From Gammaproteobacteria bacterium (GTDB lineage: Bacteria > Pseudomonadota > Gammaproteobacteria > Poriferisulfidales > GCA-002705445): a DNA stretch of 64,000 bases. A program made the position numbers and the translations under genes. Location: contig JABGXU010000007.1 in NCBI GenBank assembly GCA_018675635.1, positions 503,366 through 567,365 of the forward strand. Direction: 5' to 3'. Positions 40,708 to 50,706 of this stretch are shown here, one piece after another. The notes under the pieces are model-generated. The model worked only from the letters and a program-made list of their open reading frames with translations, ran no database searches and was not told the origin of the DNA. How positions within the stretch are numbered: position 1 is the first letter of the stretch; each line of letters starts with the position of its first letter.

Positions 40708-43700
40708 TTAAATAAATCCTCAATATTTTCAAGAGGGCTAGTAGATTTATCAATAACCTTAATTATTGGCTCATCCCAGGACCCTGAAACACTATATTTA
40801 ATTTTAATAAGATCATTTATATCCTTACCAAAAGCCTTAGCTAATTTTTCAGCAGCATATGTTGCAGCTGCAGTAATTGGACCACCTAATAATGCAATCG
40901 CAGGTAATGCTTCACCAAATTCTGGGCTAGCAACAACCTGCATATCATAAGTCTCGTTAATAATATCAGTTCTTCCTACTGTTAGTAATTCAGCAGAAGG
41001 TCCTTTAACTATAAGATTAGTAGTAAAAATATTGCCTTTATTAAGCCTAAAATCACCATTCATGGAATTAAAAAAGAAGCCATTTTTAGTAACATCATCA
41101 AAATCTAGTGATAAACGCTTAACTAAAAGATCAATATTAAATAATCCAAAAATTCTAGTTGCCCTATTACCAACTTTTTTTAATCTACCATCCTTCATGT
41201 TAATAGTAAATTTTCCATACAAATCCTTAATACTAAAATCAAAAATACCACCCTTCCATGTAATTTCCGAAGTACCATTAATTGAAGAATCACGCAGACT
41301 ATGTTTTATTTTCCAATAGTTTAATAATTCTTCAACATTATTGCTATTTAAATTAATTTTAAAATTTGAATTGGTTCCAAATTCAACTGTTCCGGAAGAC
41401 AAAATTGTAACAAAATCAGATGATGCTTCTAATTTTTTAAAAATAAAATTATTATTAGAGCGGTAACCATTAATTATGAAATTATCTAAAATAATATCAT
41501 TATTTTTAAAAGTTCCAAAACTAATATCTACAGAATTTAAGAAAGACAAGTAATCAATGCTATCAGGATCTGATCTAAAATCCTTCCATGAATTTAAATT
41601 AAATTCATCCAAAAATCCTATTATATTAAATCTATTTTTGGGTATCGTAGACTTTTTACCAGAAAAATTTATATAACCATTAAGATTATTACCAGGTTTA
41701 AATTCTGAGAGTATACCGTTATATAAAATTTTATATGATTTAAAATCTGAATCTTTTAAAGTTATATTAATAACCGTTAATTTTTTTTCTGATTTATTTT
41801 TTTTAAATGGTTTAGGATAATTTATTTTAGTTCCAACTAAATTTGATTTTGCATTTATATTAATTATACTTTTTTTCTTATTATTAAATCCAGGTAAAGT
41901 AATATTATATTTCCATAAAGATTTTCCTGTTATATTTTCTAAAATATTTTTTTTATCCGTAATTTTTTTATAATTCAAATAATGGATTCCTGATATTACA
42001 AAATCATTATCTTTATTAGTTTTTAATTTAAACTTAACATCATTATTAATATACTTTGCTTTTATAAAGCTATCTTTACCTGTATAGAATTTACCATCTT
42101 TAAATTTTATAATCCCATTAATTGATTTAATTTTTTTAATTTTATCAAGTTTATAACTAATATTATTTAGTTTTATTTGGCTTTCATAGATATTATTTTT
42201 TCCATTAAATGTCAAATTGATCTTAAAATTTGTTTCAGAATTGCCTTCTATATTAGTTATTTTTTTATTAGATATATTAGTTAATTTTGCTTTATTAGAA
42301 TATTTTAGTAAATCATTAAGTGGTCCATTTAAATCTCCATTAATTATTAAATCAGTATTTCTAACATCATTTATAAGTAATTTTCCATTTTTAAAATCAG
42401 TTTTTAATATTTTAAAATTTTTGGCTATAAACATAGCATTATTATTACTAAAATATGCATTACCTATAATATTCTTAAATGGTATCCAGTCTTTCTTATA
42501 ATCAACATGCAATTTTGAAATTGGAAATATTCCATATGAATTTCCAGAATAATCATCATAAAATGGATAGTTTATTAACCCACCATCTATTAAAATATTA
42601 CCATTTTGTGTAAATCCATTTTTAAAAGCATTACTAAACCATCTAGCAGATTCTTTGCTAATAATACTTAATGGCATATAGTCTGTAACATACCTCATAT
42701 CTAAAAACTTAATATTAGAAAATAGTTTAATTCTATTAACATTTTGATTAACAAAACCATCAAACAAAATATCAATTTCTTTATTAATTAACCTTAAACT
42801 ACTGAAATGAATGGTTGGATTAGAATAATTCAATACATTTAAAAAACCTGTTACAGAATTAAAATTTCTGTCTTTTCTAATAATCTCTTTATCACTTAAT
42901 AAAATATCTTTTGAATTAAAATTAATAAAAGAAGAATTGTAATCAGATTCAATAAAACCAGAAAAATTAGAAATTTTTCTATGTTTATATATAATATTAG
43001 TATTATAAAAATCTCCCTTTACATAAAAGCTTTTAAAGAAATCTTCCTTATTAAAAGATAAATTTAAATTTTTAACTGATCCATTAAAATTTACATCATT
43101 CATTTTTTCAATATTAATATTAAAATCAGCAATAATATTCTTATAATTAAAATTTAAATCGTATATATAAAACGAATAAATATTATTTTCTAAATTACCA
43201 GCAATATTTTTTAAATTATAAGAGTTATTGTTAACAAAAAAACCTAATTTATTAATCTCAAAATTTAAAGAATTTTCTAATTTTTGATTAAAAATAATAT
43301 CAAATTGTAAATTAGAAAGTACCTTTTTATTTATAGTAATATTAGATATATTAGTTGTCTCTAGAGTAACTATATTATTAATAAATTTATTATCTCTATA
43401 ACTACCTTTAGCAATAAGCCTAAGATCAGATTTTTTAATTTCTAAATTATATTTATTTAAAATATTTTTAAAATTATAGTCAAAGTTACCACTAACCTGC
43501 AATTTATATTTTAGATTAATAGATGATTTATTTTTGAAATCTATATTATTTATATCAACTAAAAAAATTTTGTTGTTGTCTATCTCGGCTCTAAGGCTAA
43601 TATTATTTTTTATAATACTTATATTTGTTTTTTTTAAATGATATATATTTTTACTATCATTTATTTTAAATTCTGAATTTAAAATATGAATATTATGAAT

Positions 43701-44093
43701 TTGCGGAATTTTATTATTTGATCTTGATTTTATTACAGATATTAATTTGTTATAACTAGACTTATAATAAATATTTTTAGCATATAAAGAATTTATTATT
43801 GGTTTAAATAAAAATATTGATTTATATATATTAAAATCTAATACAACTGTTTTTGGTAGTTTTATTCCTTTGTATATCCTATCGTTATTTATATTTACTT
43901 TTATTGATGGATATACCCCTTTCCAATTGCCAGAGATACTTTCTATATCGATTTTTACTTTGTAATTTTCCTCTAATAAATTTTCTAGTTCTGCTGTATA
44001 TCTATTTGCATCAGCAATTATTATTCTTGTTATTGATAGTGAGATTGCGATATAGCTTAATATTATTATTATAGAAATTCTCAAAAACTTCAT
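40704..44093 (-). CDS. yhdP: YhdP-family AsmA-like envelope protein
   Basis: A 1129-residue protein with one N-terminal membrane anchor (FLRISIIIILSYIAISLSITRII). A very long, beta-rich, Asn/Lys-rich periplasmic body follows. The terminal third resembles the AsmA-like domain: GTSEITWKGGIFDFS, DGRLKKVGNRATRIFGLFNIDLL, DMQVVASPEFGEALPAIALLGG and SGSWDEPIIKVID. YhdP is thought to be a groove-shaped bridge that moves phospholipid to the outer membrane. Length is a little below E. coli YhdP (about 1270). It is in one operon with the nitrilase-like gene. Confidence 0.85.
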   Translation of the reverse strand: MKFLRISIIIILSYIAISLSITRIIIADANRYTAELENLLEENYKVKIDIESISGNWKGVYPSIKVNINNDRIYKGIKLPKTVVLDFNIYKSIFLFKPIINSLYAKNIYYKSSYNKLISVIKSRSNNKIPQIHNIHILNSEFKINDSKNIYHLKKTNISIIKNNISLRAEIDNNKIFLVDINNIDFKNKSSINLKYKLQVSGNFDYNFKNILNKYNLEIKKSDLRLIAKGSYRDNKFINNIVTLETTNISNITINKKVLSNLQFDIIFNQKLENSLNFEINKLGFFVNNNSYNLKNIAGNLENNIYSFYIYDLNFNYKNIIADFNINIEKMNDVNFNGSVKNLNLSFNKEDFFKSFYVKGDFYNTNIIYKHRKISNFSGFIESDYNSSFINFNSKDILLSDKEIIRKDRNFNSVTGFLNVLNYSNPTIHFSSLRLINKEIDILFDGFVNQNVNRIKLFSNIKFLDMRYVTDYMPLSIISKESARWFSNAFKNGFTQNGNILIDGGLINYPFYDDYSGNSYGIFPISKLHVDYKKDWIPFKNIIGNAYFSNNNAMFIAKNFKILKTDFKNGKLLINDVRNTDLIINGDLNGPLNDLLKYSNKAKLTNISNKKITNIEGNSETNFKINLTFNGKNNIYESQIKLNNISYKLDKIKKIKSINGIIKFKDGKFYTGKDSFIKAKYINNDVKFKLKTNKDNDFVISGIHYLNYKKITDKKNILENITGKSLWKYNITLPGFNNKKKSIININAKSNLVGTKINYPKPFKKNKSEKKLTVINITLKDSDFKSYKILYNGILSEFKPGNNLNGYINFSGKKSTIPKNRFNIIGFLDEFNLNSWKDFRSDPDSIDYLSFLNSVDISFGTFKNNDIILDNFIINGYRSNNNFIFKKLEASSDFVTILSSGTVEFGTNSNFKINLNSNNVEELLNYWKIKHSLRDSSINGTSEITWKGGIFDFSIKDLYGKFTINMKDGRLKKVGNRATRIFGLFNIDLLVKRLSLDFDDVTKNGFFFNSMNGDFRLNKGNIFTTNLIVKGPSAELLTVGRTDIINETYDMQVVASPEFGEALPAIALLGGPITAAATYAAEKLAKAFGKDINDLIKIKYSVSGSWDEPIIKVIDKSTSPLENIEDLFK

Positions 44094-44094
44094 A

Positions 44095-44556
44095 CTATAC
44101 CCTATGATATGGATGATTGCTCATTATACATATTGATCTATATATCTGCTCAACTAGTATAACTCTAGCTAGTAAATGAGGAAACGTTAATTTTGATAAT
44201 GAAATTATTTCATCAGCCCTACTTTTTACATCATCAGATAGTCCATCAGGTCCGCCAATTAAAAAAAATAGATTAGAAAAATTTTCTTTCCATATTGTAA
44301 TATTCTCTGAAAACTGTAGTGAGTTATAATTTTGACCTTTTTCATCTAGCGCTACTAATATAGAATCTGGTTTTATTAAAGAAAGTGCTTTCTCATATTC
44401 TTTTTTATAATTATTATTATTTATATTATTTTTATAAAAATTAATATCTATAAAATTAATTTTGTAAAATTTCTTAATTAGTAAACTATATTTTTCAACA
44501 AATTTATTTATAGAATCATTATTTTTATTACAAATTGTAATAATAAAAATCTCCAT
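44095..44556 (-). CDS. rlmH: 23S rRNA (pseudouridine1915-N3)-methyltransferase
   Basis: A 153-residue SPOUT methyltransferase that modifies helix 69 of 23S rRNA in 70S ribosomes. Markers are LVALDEKGQNYNSLQFSENI, the SAM-binding loop FLIGGPDGLSDDV, LSKLTFPHLLARVILVEQIY and the invariant C-terminal HPYHR. It follows rsfS by 4 bp in the conserved nadD-rsfS-rlmH operon. Confidence 0.95.
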   Translation of the reverse strand: MEIFIITICNKNNDSINKFVEKYSLLIKKFYKINFIDINFYKNNINNNNYKKEYEKALSLIKPDSILVALDEKGQNYNSLQFSENITIWKENFSNLFFLIGGPDGLSDDVKSRADEIISLSKLTFPHLLARVILVEQIYRSICIMSNHPYHRV

Positions 44557-44560
44557 GCAA

Positions 44561-44923
44561 TTATATAGTATTATTTTTAGTTAATAGTGAATTTTCTATT
44601 GACCAAAGTTTTTCTAAAGAATAAAAATCTCTTGTTTCTTTCAACATAAGATTGACAATAATATCAGAAAGATCAATTAATACCCAGTCAGAATTTAACT
44701 CAACTCCTATTATTAAATCACCATGTCCATTTTTTTTTAATTTTTCTATTAGCTGTTCTGATATAGCTTTTATGTGAGTTGAAGAAGTTCCGGTCCCTAT
44801 AACAAGTGCGTCAGTAAAATTAGATTTGTTCCTAACGTCTATATAAACAACATTATGTGTTTTTAGATTATCTAATGAATCTAGCACAATTTTTTTTAAT
44901 TTTTTAATGTTTTTATTAATCAT
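44561..44923 (-). CDS. rsfS: ribosome silencing factor RsfS
   Basis: A 120-residue protein binding L14 and blocking subunit joining in starvation. Markers are VVYIDVRNKSNFTDALVIGTG, STHIKAISEQL and SDWVLIDLSDIIVNLMLKETR. It overlaps nadD by 8 bp and precedes rlmH. Confidence 0.93.
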   Translation of the reverse strand: MINKNIKKLKKIVLDSLDNLKTHNVVYIDVRNKSNFTDALVIGTGTSSTHIKAISEQLIEKLKKNGHGDLIIGVELNSDWVLIDLSDIIVNLMLKETRDFYSLEKLWSIENSLLTKNNTI

Positions 44924-45557
44924 AAATTTCAGTATAAAGTTTATTTCTTTTTATGTATGACCATATTGGTCCTGGTATTAGACCAATTGGTTTTTCACCT
45001 CTAGATATTAAATCTCTTATTTTCGTAGAAGATATATCAATATAAGCTGTTTCATATAAAAAAATATGTTTTTTATCGTTATTTAATAAATCATTTCTAT
45101 TTTTAGTTACCCTACTTATAATTTCTTGACCCATACTATCTATATTTGCAAAATCAAAATCTGATCTATTTAATACAATTATATTCACTTCCTGTAAAAT
45201 TTCTAAATAATTATACCAACTTTCAAAAGTTAGAAATACATCTAATCCCATTATTAAACAAATATCATCAATATTTCTATCTTTTTTAATATTTTTTAGA
45301 GTATCATAAGTATATGATAGCCCCCCTCTTTGAATTTCTGTTTCATCGACAACAAAATTATTTGCATCAGAATTAGCAATTATGGAAGCCATATTTTTCC
45401 TGTGAGTAGAGCTTGCGCAAAATGTTTTTTTTGCGGGGGATTGATATGTTGGAATTAACCTAATTTCTTTAAAATTAAAGTATTCGGTTAATTCATTTAA
45501 TAACTTAATGTGCCCAAAGTGTATTGGGTCGAAACTTCCGCCTAGAACTCCTATCAT
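44916..45557 (-). CDS. nadD: nicotinate-nucleotide adenylyltransferase
   Basis: Makes deamido-NAD from nicotinate mononucleotide and ATP. It has 213 residues. The nucleotidyltransferase motif is GGSFDPIHFGHIKLL (6-20) with the paired His, and the second is ISSTKIRDLI near the end. The middle IMGLDVFLTFESW is also typical. First gene of nadD-rsfS-rlmH. It is divergent from the C1-cofactor operon with an 84-bp spacer. Confidence 0.93.
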   Translation of the reverse strand: MIGVLGGSFDPIHFGHIKLLNELTEYFNFKEIRLIPTYQSPAKKTFCASSTHRKNMASIIANSDANNFVVDETEIQRGGLSYTYDTLKNIKKDRNIDDICLIMGLDVFLTFESWYNYLEILQEVNIIVLNRSDFDFANIDSMGQEIISRVTKNRNDLLNNDKKHIFLYETAYIDISSTKIRDLISRGEKPIGLIPGPIWSYIKRNKLYTEIYD

Positions 45558-45641
45558 ATATACTTATTTGATTAATTATTTTGAATTAGTGTACATTATG
45601 ATAAAACAAAATAAAATATACAATTCCCATATAATAATAAC

Positions 45642-47063
45642 ATGAAAGATCATTTAATTTTTTTAACTGGAAAACTAGCCAAAATATCCCTAGTTAAGGT
45701 TCTATCTGATATAAAGTCAGAGCATAATTTTACTTATGAAATTATTGATATTGGGGTAAATGTAGCTGCTTTAGCTACTATAGACATTATTATGAAAAAA
45801 ATTACAACTGAAAGATTATCAGGTGCAACTAAGGTAGTTTTGCCAGGTAGGTGTCGTGGTGATATTAAAAAATTATCTAAATTCTACAATAAAGAATGTG
45901 TCAGAGGCCCTGAAGAGCTTAAAGATATACCTGGGTTTTTAGGTCTTCAAGGGAAAGATTTAGATTTAAGTAAATATGATACAAAAATAATTGGTGAAAT
46001 TACAGAAGCGCCTAATATGAAAATTGAAGATATAATTATTCAAGCAAATCAGTATAAGAAAGATGGCGCAGATATAATTGACATAGGATGCTTACCGAGC
46101 ACAAAATTTCCTCATTTAACGGAAACAATATTAGAGCTAAAAAAACAAAATTTTATTGTTAGTATAGACTCGCTTAATACTGATGAGTTAATAACCGGAT
46201 CAAAAGCTGGAGCTGATTACCTATTAAGCCTACAAGAAAATTCTATTTGGGTGATGAATGAAGTTGATTCAATACCGGTTATAATACCTGACCAACCTAG
46301 TGAAGAAAAAAAATTCTATAAATTAATAGAAAATTTATTAAAAGAAAATAAAGATTTTATTGCTGACTCAATATTAGAGCCAATTAATTTTGGTTTTACA
46401 AATTCAATAGTCAGGTATCAAAAATTGAGAAAAAAATTCCCAGATATTGAAATTATGATAGGTATAGGTAATTTAACTGAGCTTACTCATGCTGATACAG
46501 CAGGAATGAATGCTTTACTTTTTGGAATTGCCTCAGAGTTAGAAATAAATTATGCGTTATGTACTCAAGTAAGTGAACATTGCAATAAAGCTATAATTGA
46601 AGGAAATTACGCAAGAAGAATAATGCACACTACTAAAAATTATAATATGCCTCCTAAAGATATATCTAGTAAACTATTATCACTTCATGAAAGAAAGCCT
46701 TTTCCATACACAACTGAGGAATTAAAAGAAATGTGGAGTAACGTTAAAGATAAAAATTATAGGATATATGTTAATGAAGATGGTATTCACGTCTTTAACA
46801 ATAAAGATTATTTTCTTGAGAAAGATGCGGCAGAATTTTATCAATACCTTGATATTAAAAATGATGATGGCCATGCCTATTACCTAGGTATGGAGTTAGC
46901 TAAGGCTCATACTGCATATCAATTAGGTAAAAGATATGACCAAGATGAAATGCTTAAATGGGGTTGCTCAGTAGACATATCAGAAGAAGATTTGATGAAA
47001 TTTAAGACAGCAGGACATACAATGAGAAAATTAAAAACAACTAATAAAGTTAGTAAGAAATGA
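45642..47063 (+). CDS. dihydropteroate-synthase-related protein (DUF6513), H4MPT synthesis
   Basis: A 473-residue protein. The N-terminal 110 residues (FLTGKLAKISLVKVLSDI, VLPGRCRGDIKKLSKFY, GPEELKDIPGFLG) correspond to DUF6513. The middle is a pterin-binding TIM barrel (KKDGADIIDIGCLPS, SIDSLNTDELITGSKAGADYLLS, IGIGNLTELTHADTAGMNALLFG). Related proteins belong to the tetrahydromethanopterin gene sets of methanogens and methylotrophic proteobacteria. It is not folate FolP. It overlaps the DUF447 gene by 4 bp and leads a three-gene operon with MfnB. It is evidence that this organism uses H4MPT-linked C1 transfer. Confidence 0.85.
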   Translation: MKDHLIFLTGKLAKISLVKVLSDIKSEHNFTYEIIDIGVNVAALATIDIIMKKITTERLSGATKVVLPGRCRGDIKKLSKFYNKECVRGPEELKDIPGFLGLQGKDLDLSKYDTKIIGEITEAPNMKIEDIIIQANQYKKDGADIIDIGCLPSTKFPHLTETILELKKQNFIVSIDSLNTDELITGSKAGADYLLSLQENSIWVMNEVDSIPVIIPDQPSEEKKFYKLIENLLKENKDFIADSILEPINFGFTNSIVRYQKLRKKFPDIEIMIGIGNLTELTHADTAGMNALLFGIASELEINYALCTQVSEHCNKAIIEGNYARRIMHTTKNYNMPPKDISSKLLSLHERKPFPYTTEELKEMWSNVKDKNYRIYVNEDGIHVFNNKDYFLEKDAAEFYQYLDIKNDDGHAYYLGMELAKAHTAYQLGKRYDQDEMLKWGCSVDISEEDLMKFKTAGHTMRKLKTTNKVSKK

Positions 47064-47638
47064 CATACGTAAGAGAAACCATAGTTACAACTAAGAATTT
47101 AGATAACACAATAAAAGTATCTCCATTAGGTATATATATAAGCAATAATGAACTTAGAATAAAACCCTTTAGTCCATCTCAATCATTAGATAATATATTA
47201 AGAAATAGATCAGGTGTGATAAACTATATAGATGATGTAAGAATTTTTGCGTCTTGTATAGTAAAGAAAAAAATTAATATAGAATTTATTGAAGCTACTA
47301 AGATTGACTGCTCATTTTTAAAAAATGCAATTTCACATACAGAATTCGTTATAGATAAAGTTATAGAAAATGACACAAGACCTACAATAATATGTAAGCC
47401 AGTACATGAAGAGACTCACAATTTTTTTTACGGCTTTAATAGGGCAAAATCTGCAGTAATTGAACTTTGTATTTTAGCATCAAGATTAGGTATTATAGAT
47501 GATAAAAAAATTCAAAGTGAAATTAAATATTTAGAAATAGCTATAGGTAAAACTGCTGGTGAAAATGAAATTGAAGCTTGGAACTGGCTGTTGGATTATA
47601 TAAAAAAATATAAGGAAAAAATCAGAAAAAATGTCTAA
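47060..47638 (+). CDS. DUF447 family flavin-binding-like protein
   Basis: A 192-residue protein with an N-terminal split-barrel fold characteristic (VRETIVTTKNLDNTIKVSPLG, then LRIKPFSPSQSLDNILRNRSGVINYIDDV) matching DUF447. The C-terminal half is helical (FNRAKSAVIELCILASRLGI). DUF447 genes travel with methanopterin synthesis genes in archaea and methylotrophs; their reaction is not established. The 4-bp and 8-bp overlaps with the flanking genes indicate tight cotranslation. Confidence 0.82.
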   Translation: MTYVRETIVTTKNLDNTIKVSPLGIYISNNELRIKPFSPSQSLDNILRNRSGVINYIDDVRIFASCIVKKKINIEFIEATKIDCSFLKNAISHTEFVIDKVIENDTRPTIICKPVHEETHNFFYGFNRAKSAVIELCILASRLGIIDDKKIQSEIKYLEIAIGKTAGENEIEAWNWLLDYIKKYKEKIRKNV

Positions 47639-48323
47639 AGTACTTGCTAGTATAAAAGATCTATCTGAAGCAAAATTATTAGTTAATACAGATATTGATA
47701 TTATTGACCTTAAAGACCCCGCTAAAGGCGCTCTTGGTAAACTAAACACAAATGACATAAAAAATATTGTAGATTTTATTAATAAAAAAAAGCTAGTAAG
47801 TTCTACGATTGGTGATTTACCTAATGATAAATTGATAATATCAAAAAATGTAAATGAAGTTTCTGAAACTGACGTAGACTTTATAAAAATTGGGGTTTAT
47901 GAAAAAAAATATATTAAAACATTATCTCAGATTAGTTGCAGTAAAAAGTTAATTGCTGTTTTTTTTGCAGATAAATTTCTCCCGTCAAGAAATGATATGA
48001 TGATTTTAAAATCATCAGGTTTCTATGGTTTAATGATTGACACTGCTAACAAGAAATCTGGGAATTTGTTTTCTTACATAACATATAATGATATAAATAA
48101 ATTTTTGAAAATAGCAGTATCTCTGAAACTCTTAACAGGAATAGCTGGCTCAATAGATGAATCGCATATTAATGATTTATTACAGCTTAATCCTAATTAT
48201 ATGGGTTTTAGAGGGGCTTTATGTGAAAATAAAGAAATAAGAAATTCTAATATAAGCATTAATAACGTTAAAAATATTATTAATAAAATTAATGATTTTA
48301 AAAATATTAAAATTAGCGCCTAA
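47631..48323 (+). CDS. mfnB: (5-formylfuran-3-yl)methyl phosphate synthase
   Basis: DUF556/MfnB enzyme, making the furan ring precursor of methanofuran from two glyceraldehyde-3-phosphates. It has 230 residues in a TIM barrel. The expected catalytic Lys and Asp are present: DIIDLKDPAKGALG near the start, FIKIGVYEKK in the middle and LMIDTANKKSGNLF later; the phosphate site is LTGIAGSIDESHI. Methanofuran is the formyl carrier of the H4MPT pathway, so this fits with the two upstream genes. It converges on lnt with an 11-bp overlap. Confidence 0.88.
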   Translation: MSKVLASIKDLSEAKLLVNTDIDIIDLKDPAKGALGKLNTNDIKNIVDFINKKKLVSSTIGDLPNDKLIISKNVNEVSETDVDFIKIGVYEKKYIKTLSQISCSKKLIAVFFADKFLPSRNDMMILKSSGFYGLMIDTANKKSGNLFSYITYNDINKFLKIAVSLKLLTGIAGSIDESHINDLLQLNPNYMGFRGALCENKEIRNSNISINNVKNIINKINDFKNIKISA

Positions 48324-49881
48324 ATATCCTAATATTAAAATAAATACTGCTATATATAAATATTGTAAACATTAAAAGATATAATATTTTATACCCATGC
48401 TTAGCTAATGGGGTTAAACCAGTTCTACTATTTATTTTTGACTTTATAACACCCATCTCTTCATAAACTAAATAATCTACAATTTCTCCAAAAGGGTTAA
48501 TAACAGCTGAAATTCCAGTATTAGCTGATCTAATTGAAAACCTTTGATTTTCAAGAGACCTCATTACTAAAGAATCAAGATGCTGATAGGGAGCAAGTGA
48601 ATTTCCAAACCAACCATCATTTGATACATTAACTATAAAATCTACATTAGGATTTTTTACAAGCGCATTATCAGAAAATATGCTTTCATAACATATTAAA
48701 GCATGTGCAATAAATTTATTAACTTTTATAGAATTATTAGAGTTACCGGCTGACAAATCATATGTATTTAAAGATAGAAATTTATAAAATACAGATAAAA
48801 TATTTCTAAGAGGTAAATATTCACCAAATGGCACAAGGTGTTTCTTGTTATATGAATTTGAATTAATTATAATATTTTCCTGTTCGTTAGCTAAGTATTC
48901 TTTTGATAAACCTGCATCAAAGTCTTTTTTATAATTCCTTATACTAGTAAGAAATTTAGAATCAGAAATATTTATAATTGAATTATAGATTTTTTCATTA
49001 TGTCTATTAAATGATCCTGTTAAAATAGAAGTATTACTAGGAATATTTTCTGAAATTTTAAAATAATAGTTAAGAATTTCATTGCTAGGAATAGATAAAG
49101 GAGCTTCTGGTAATAAAATAATATCTGGAGAACTCAATAAAGATTTAAAAATCATAGATTCTAGTATAGACATTCTCTCAACAATTTCAGATGTGCTGTA
49201 ATTAAGTTTATTATTTATGTTTGGTTGAACTATAGCAATAGATATATTTTCATTTGATATTGTTGTCCAATTTTTATTATTAATATTTAGATATATAATT
49301 ACAAAAAATATTAAAATGGATGTAAAAAACTTAATATTAATACCTTTTACAATATTAATTAATATTAATGAAATTATAAACATAATAAAAGTATTTCCAT
49401 GAACGCCGATTATTGGAAAAAATGAATCTAAAGGTGTTCCTATAGCAGATTGCCCAAAATTAAACCATGAATAACCGGTAAATAAAAAAGATCTTATAAT
49501 TTCAAAACATGTTATTAATATTGATAATAAAATTAACGCAAAGTTTTTATTAAATTTTAAATGTTGAATAAATAGCGATGATATTAATACTGGTATAACA
49601 ATAAATAATGATAAGTATATTGTAAAAATAAATACTAACAATACGGCAATATAAAAATTAATATCAGTATAGTAGTTAATGACATTTTCTAACCAATATG
49701 TACCTACAGAAAAATAGCCGATAGCAAACAATAGAGATTTTATAATAGAATCCTTAGTGTTTTGCAAATCAAGTATAAGAAATAACAATATAATGCTAAC
49801 AAAAGATAAGGCTTGAATATTATATGGTGAAAATGATAACGTATATAAACCGCCAGTAAAAAGACATAATAAATATTTCAT
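48313..49881 (-). CDS. lnt: apolipoprotein N-acyltransferase
   Basis: Adds the third acyl chain to lipoproteins at the inner membrane. It has 522 residues. An N-terminal bundle of about seven helices is followed by a periplasmic nitrilase-like domain with Glu in LLPEAPLS, Lys in KKHLVPFGEYLPLR and Cys in ALICYESIF. NVSNDGWFGNSLAPYQHL is a further hallmark, and a C-terminal helix anchors the end. It follows corC in the conserved miaB-phoH-ybeY-corC-lnt operon. Confidence 0.95.
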   Translation of the reverse strand: MKYLLCLFTGGLYTLSFSPYNIQALSFVSIILLFLILDLQNTKDSIIKSLLFAIGYFSVGTYWLENVINYYTDINFYIAVLLVFIFTIYLSLFIVIPVLISSLFIQHLKFNKNFALILLSILITCFEIIRSFLFTGYSWFNFGQSAIGTPLDSFFPIIGVHGNTFIMFIISLILINIVKGINIKFFTSILIFFVIIYLNINNKNWTTISNENISIAIVQPNINNKLNYSTSEIVERMSILESMIFKSLLSSPDIILLPEAPLSIPSNEILNYYFKISENIPSNTSILTGSFNRHNEKIYNSIINISDSKFLTSIRNYKKDFDAGLSKEYLANEQENIIINSNSYNKKHLVPFGEYLPLRNILSVFYKFLSLNTYDLSAGNSNNSIKVNKFIAHALICYESIFSDNALVKNPNVDFIVNVSNDGWFGNSLAPYQHLDSLVMRSLENQRFSIRSANTGISAVINPFGEIVDYLVYEEMGVIKSKINSRTGLTPLAKHGYKILYLLMFTIFIYSSIYFNIRIFRR

Positions 49882-49894
49882 TTTTTAACCTTAA

Positions 49895-50701
49895 TTACTG
49901 TTTAATATCTACTTGTATGTTATGAATTCTTCTTTGATCTGATATTTTAATAGTAAACTTAAAACCATCTACTAAAATTGTATCATGCGTTTTTGGTAAA
50001 CCCTTTACTTTATTAATAAGTAACCCGCTAATGGTATCATATTTATCACTTATATAATTACAATTAAAAAAATCATTAAATTCTTCTAACGTGGTTGCTC
50101 CATTTAATGAATATGATAAATTTTTTAATTTCTTAATATTATTACTATTTTGAACAGTATCATGTTCGTCAATAATATCACCAACTATCTGCTCCAAAAC
50201 ATCTTCAATAGTAATTAATCCAGATACTCCTCCATATTCATCAACAACTATTGCTAAATGATTTCTTCCAGATTTGAATTCACTTAACAAAATATTTAAT
50301 TTTTTAGTTTCTGGAATTATAACAGATGGACGAATTATATTATCAATACTAAAAGTATCGACATCTTCGGATATATATTTTAATAAATCTTTTGCGAGTA
50401 AAATACCAATAATTTCATCTTTATTTTCTAATATAACTGGAAATCTAGAATGAGCAGAATTAATAATTAAAGGTAGAATTTCTTCTATGGATGAGTTTTT
50501 TTTAATAATAACCATCTTCGTCCGAGGAATCATTATGTCTTTCACTCTAGTTTCTTGTACCTTAAAAACACCAAGTAACATTGAAAGTAACTCAGTATTA
50601 ATATATTTTTTATCATGATATCTACGTAATTGAGAAATAATTTTTCTCCTATCTAAATTACTTTCATATAATTTTTGTATAAATTTTTTAACAATATTCA
50701 T
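49895..50701 (-). CDS. corC: CorC/HlyC-family CBS domain protein
   Basis: A 268-residue cytoplasmic protein with two CBS domains (about 65-185; VKDIMIPRTKMVIIKKNSS and IDNIIRPSVIIPETKKL, DEYGGVSGLITIEDVLEQIVGDI) and a C-terminal CorC_HlyC domain. The DUF21 membrane domain is absent, as in E. coli CorC. The role in magnesium/cobalt efflux is the family's usual description. It lies 5 bp after ybeY. Confidence 0.92.
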   Translation of the reverse strand: MNIVKKFIQKLYESNLDRRKIISQLRRYHDKKYINTELLSMLLGVFKVQETRVKDIMIPRTKMVIIKKNSSIEEILPLIINSAHSRFPVILENKDEIIGILLAKDLLKYISEDVDTFSIDNIIRPSVIIPETKKLNILLSEFKSGRNHLAIVVDEYGGVSGLITIEDVLEQIVGDIIDEHDTVQNSNNIKKLKNLSYSLNGATTLEEFNDFFNCNYISDKYDTISGLLINKVKGLPKTHDTILVDGFKFTIKISDQRRIHNIQVDIKQ

Positions 50702-50706
50702 AATAT

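Noticed and set aside
40678..44074. Several plus-strand open frames of 73-95 codons inside yhdP and flanks
   Set aside because: Antisense shadows of the long, AT-biased yhdP gene with Phe/Leu-rich composition and no ribosome-binding sites.
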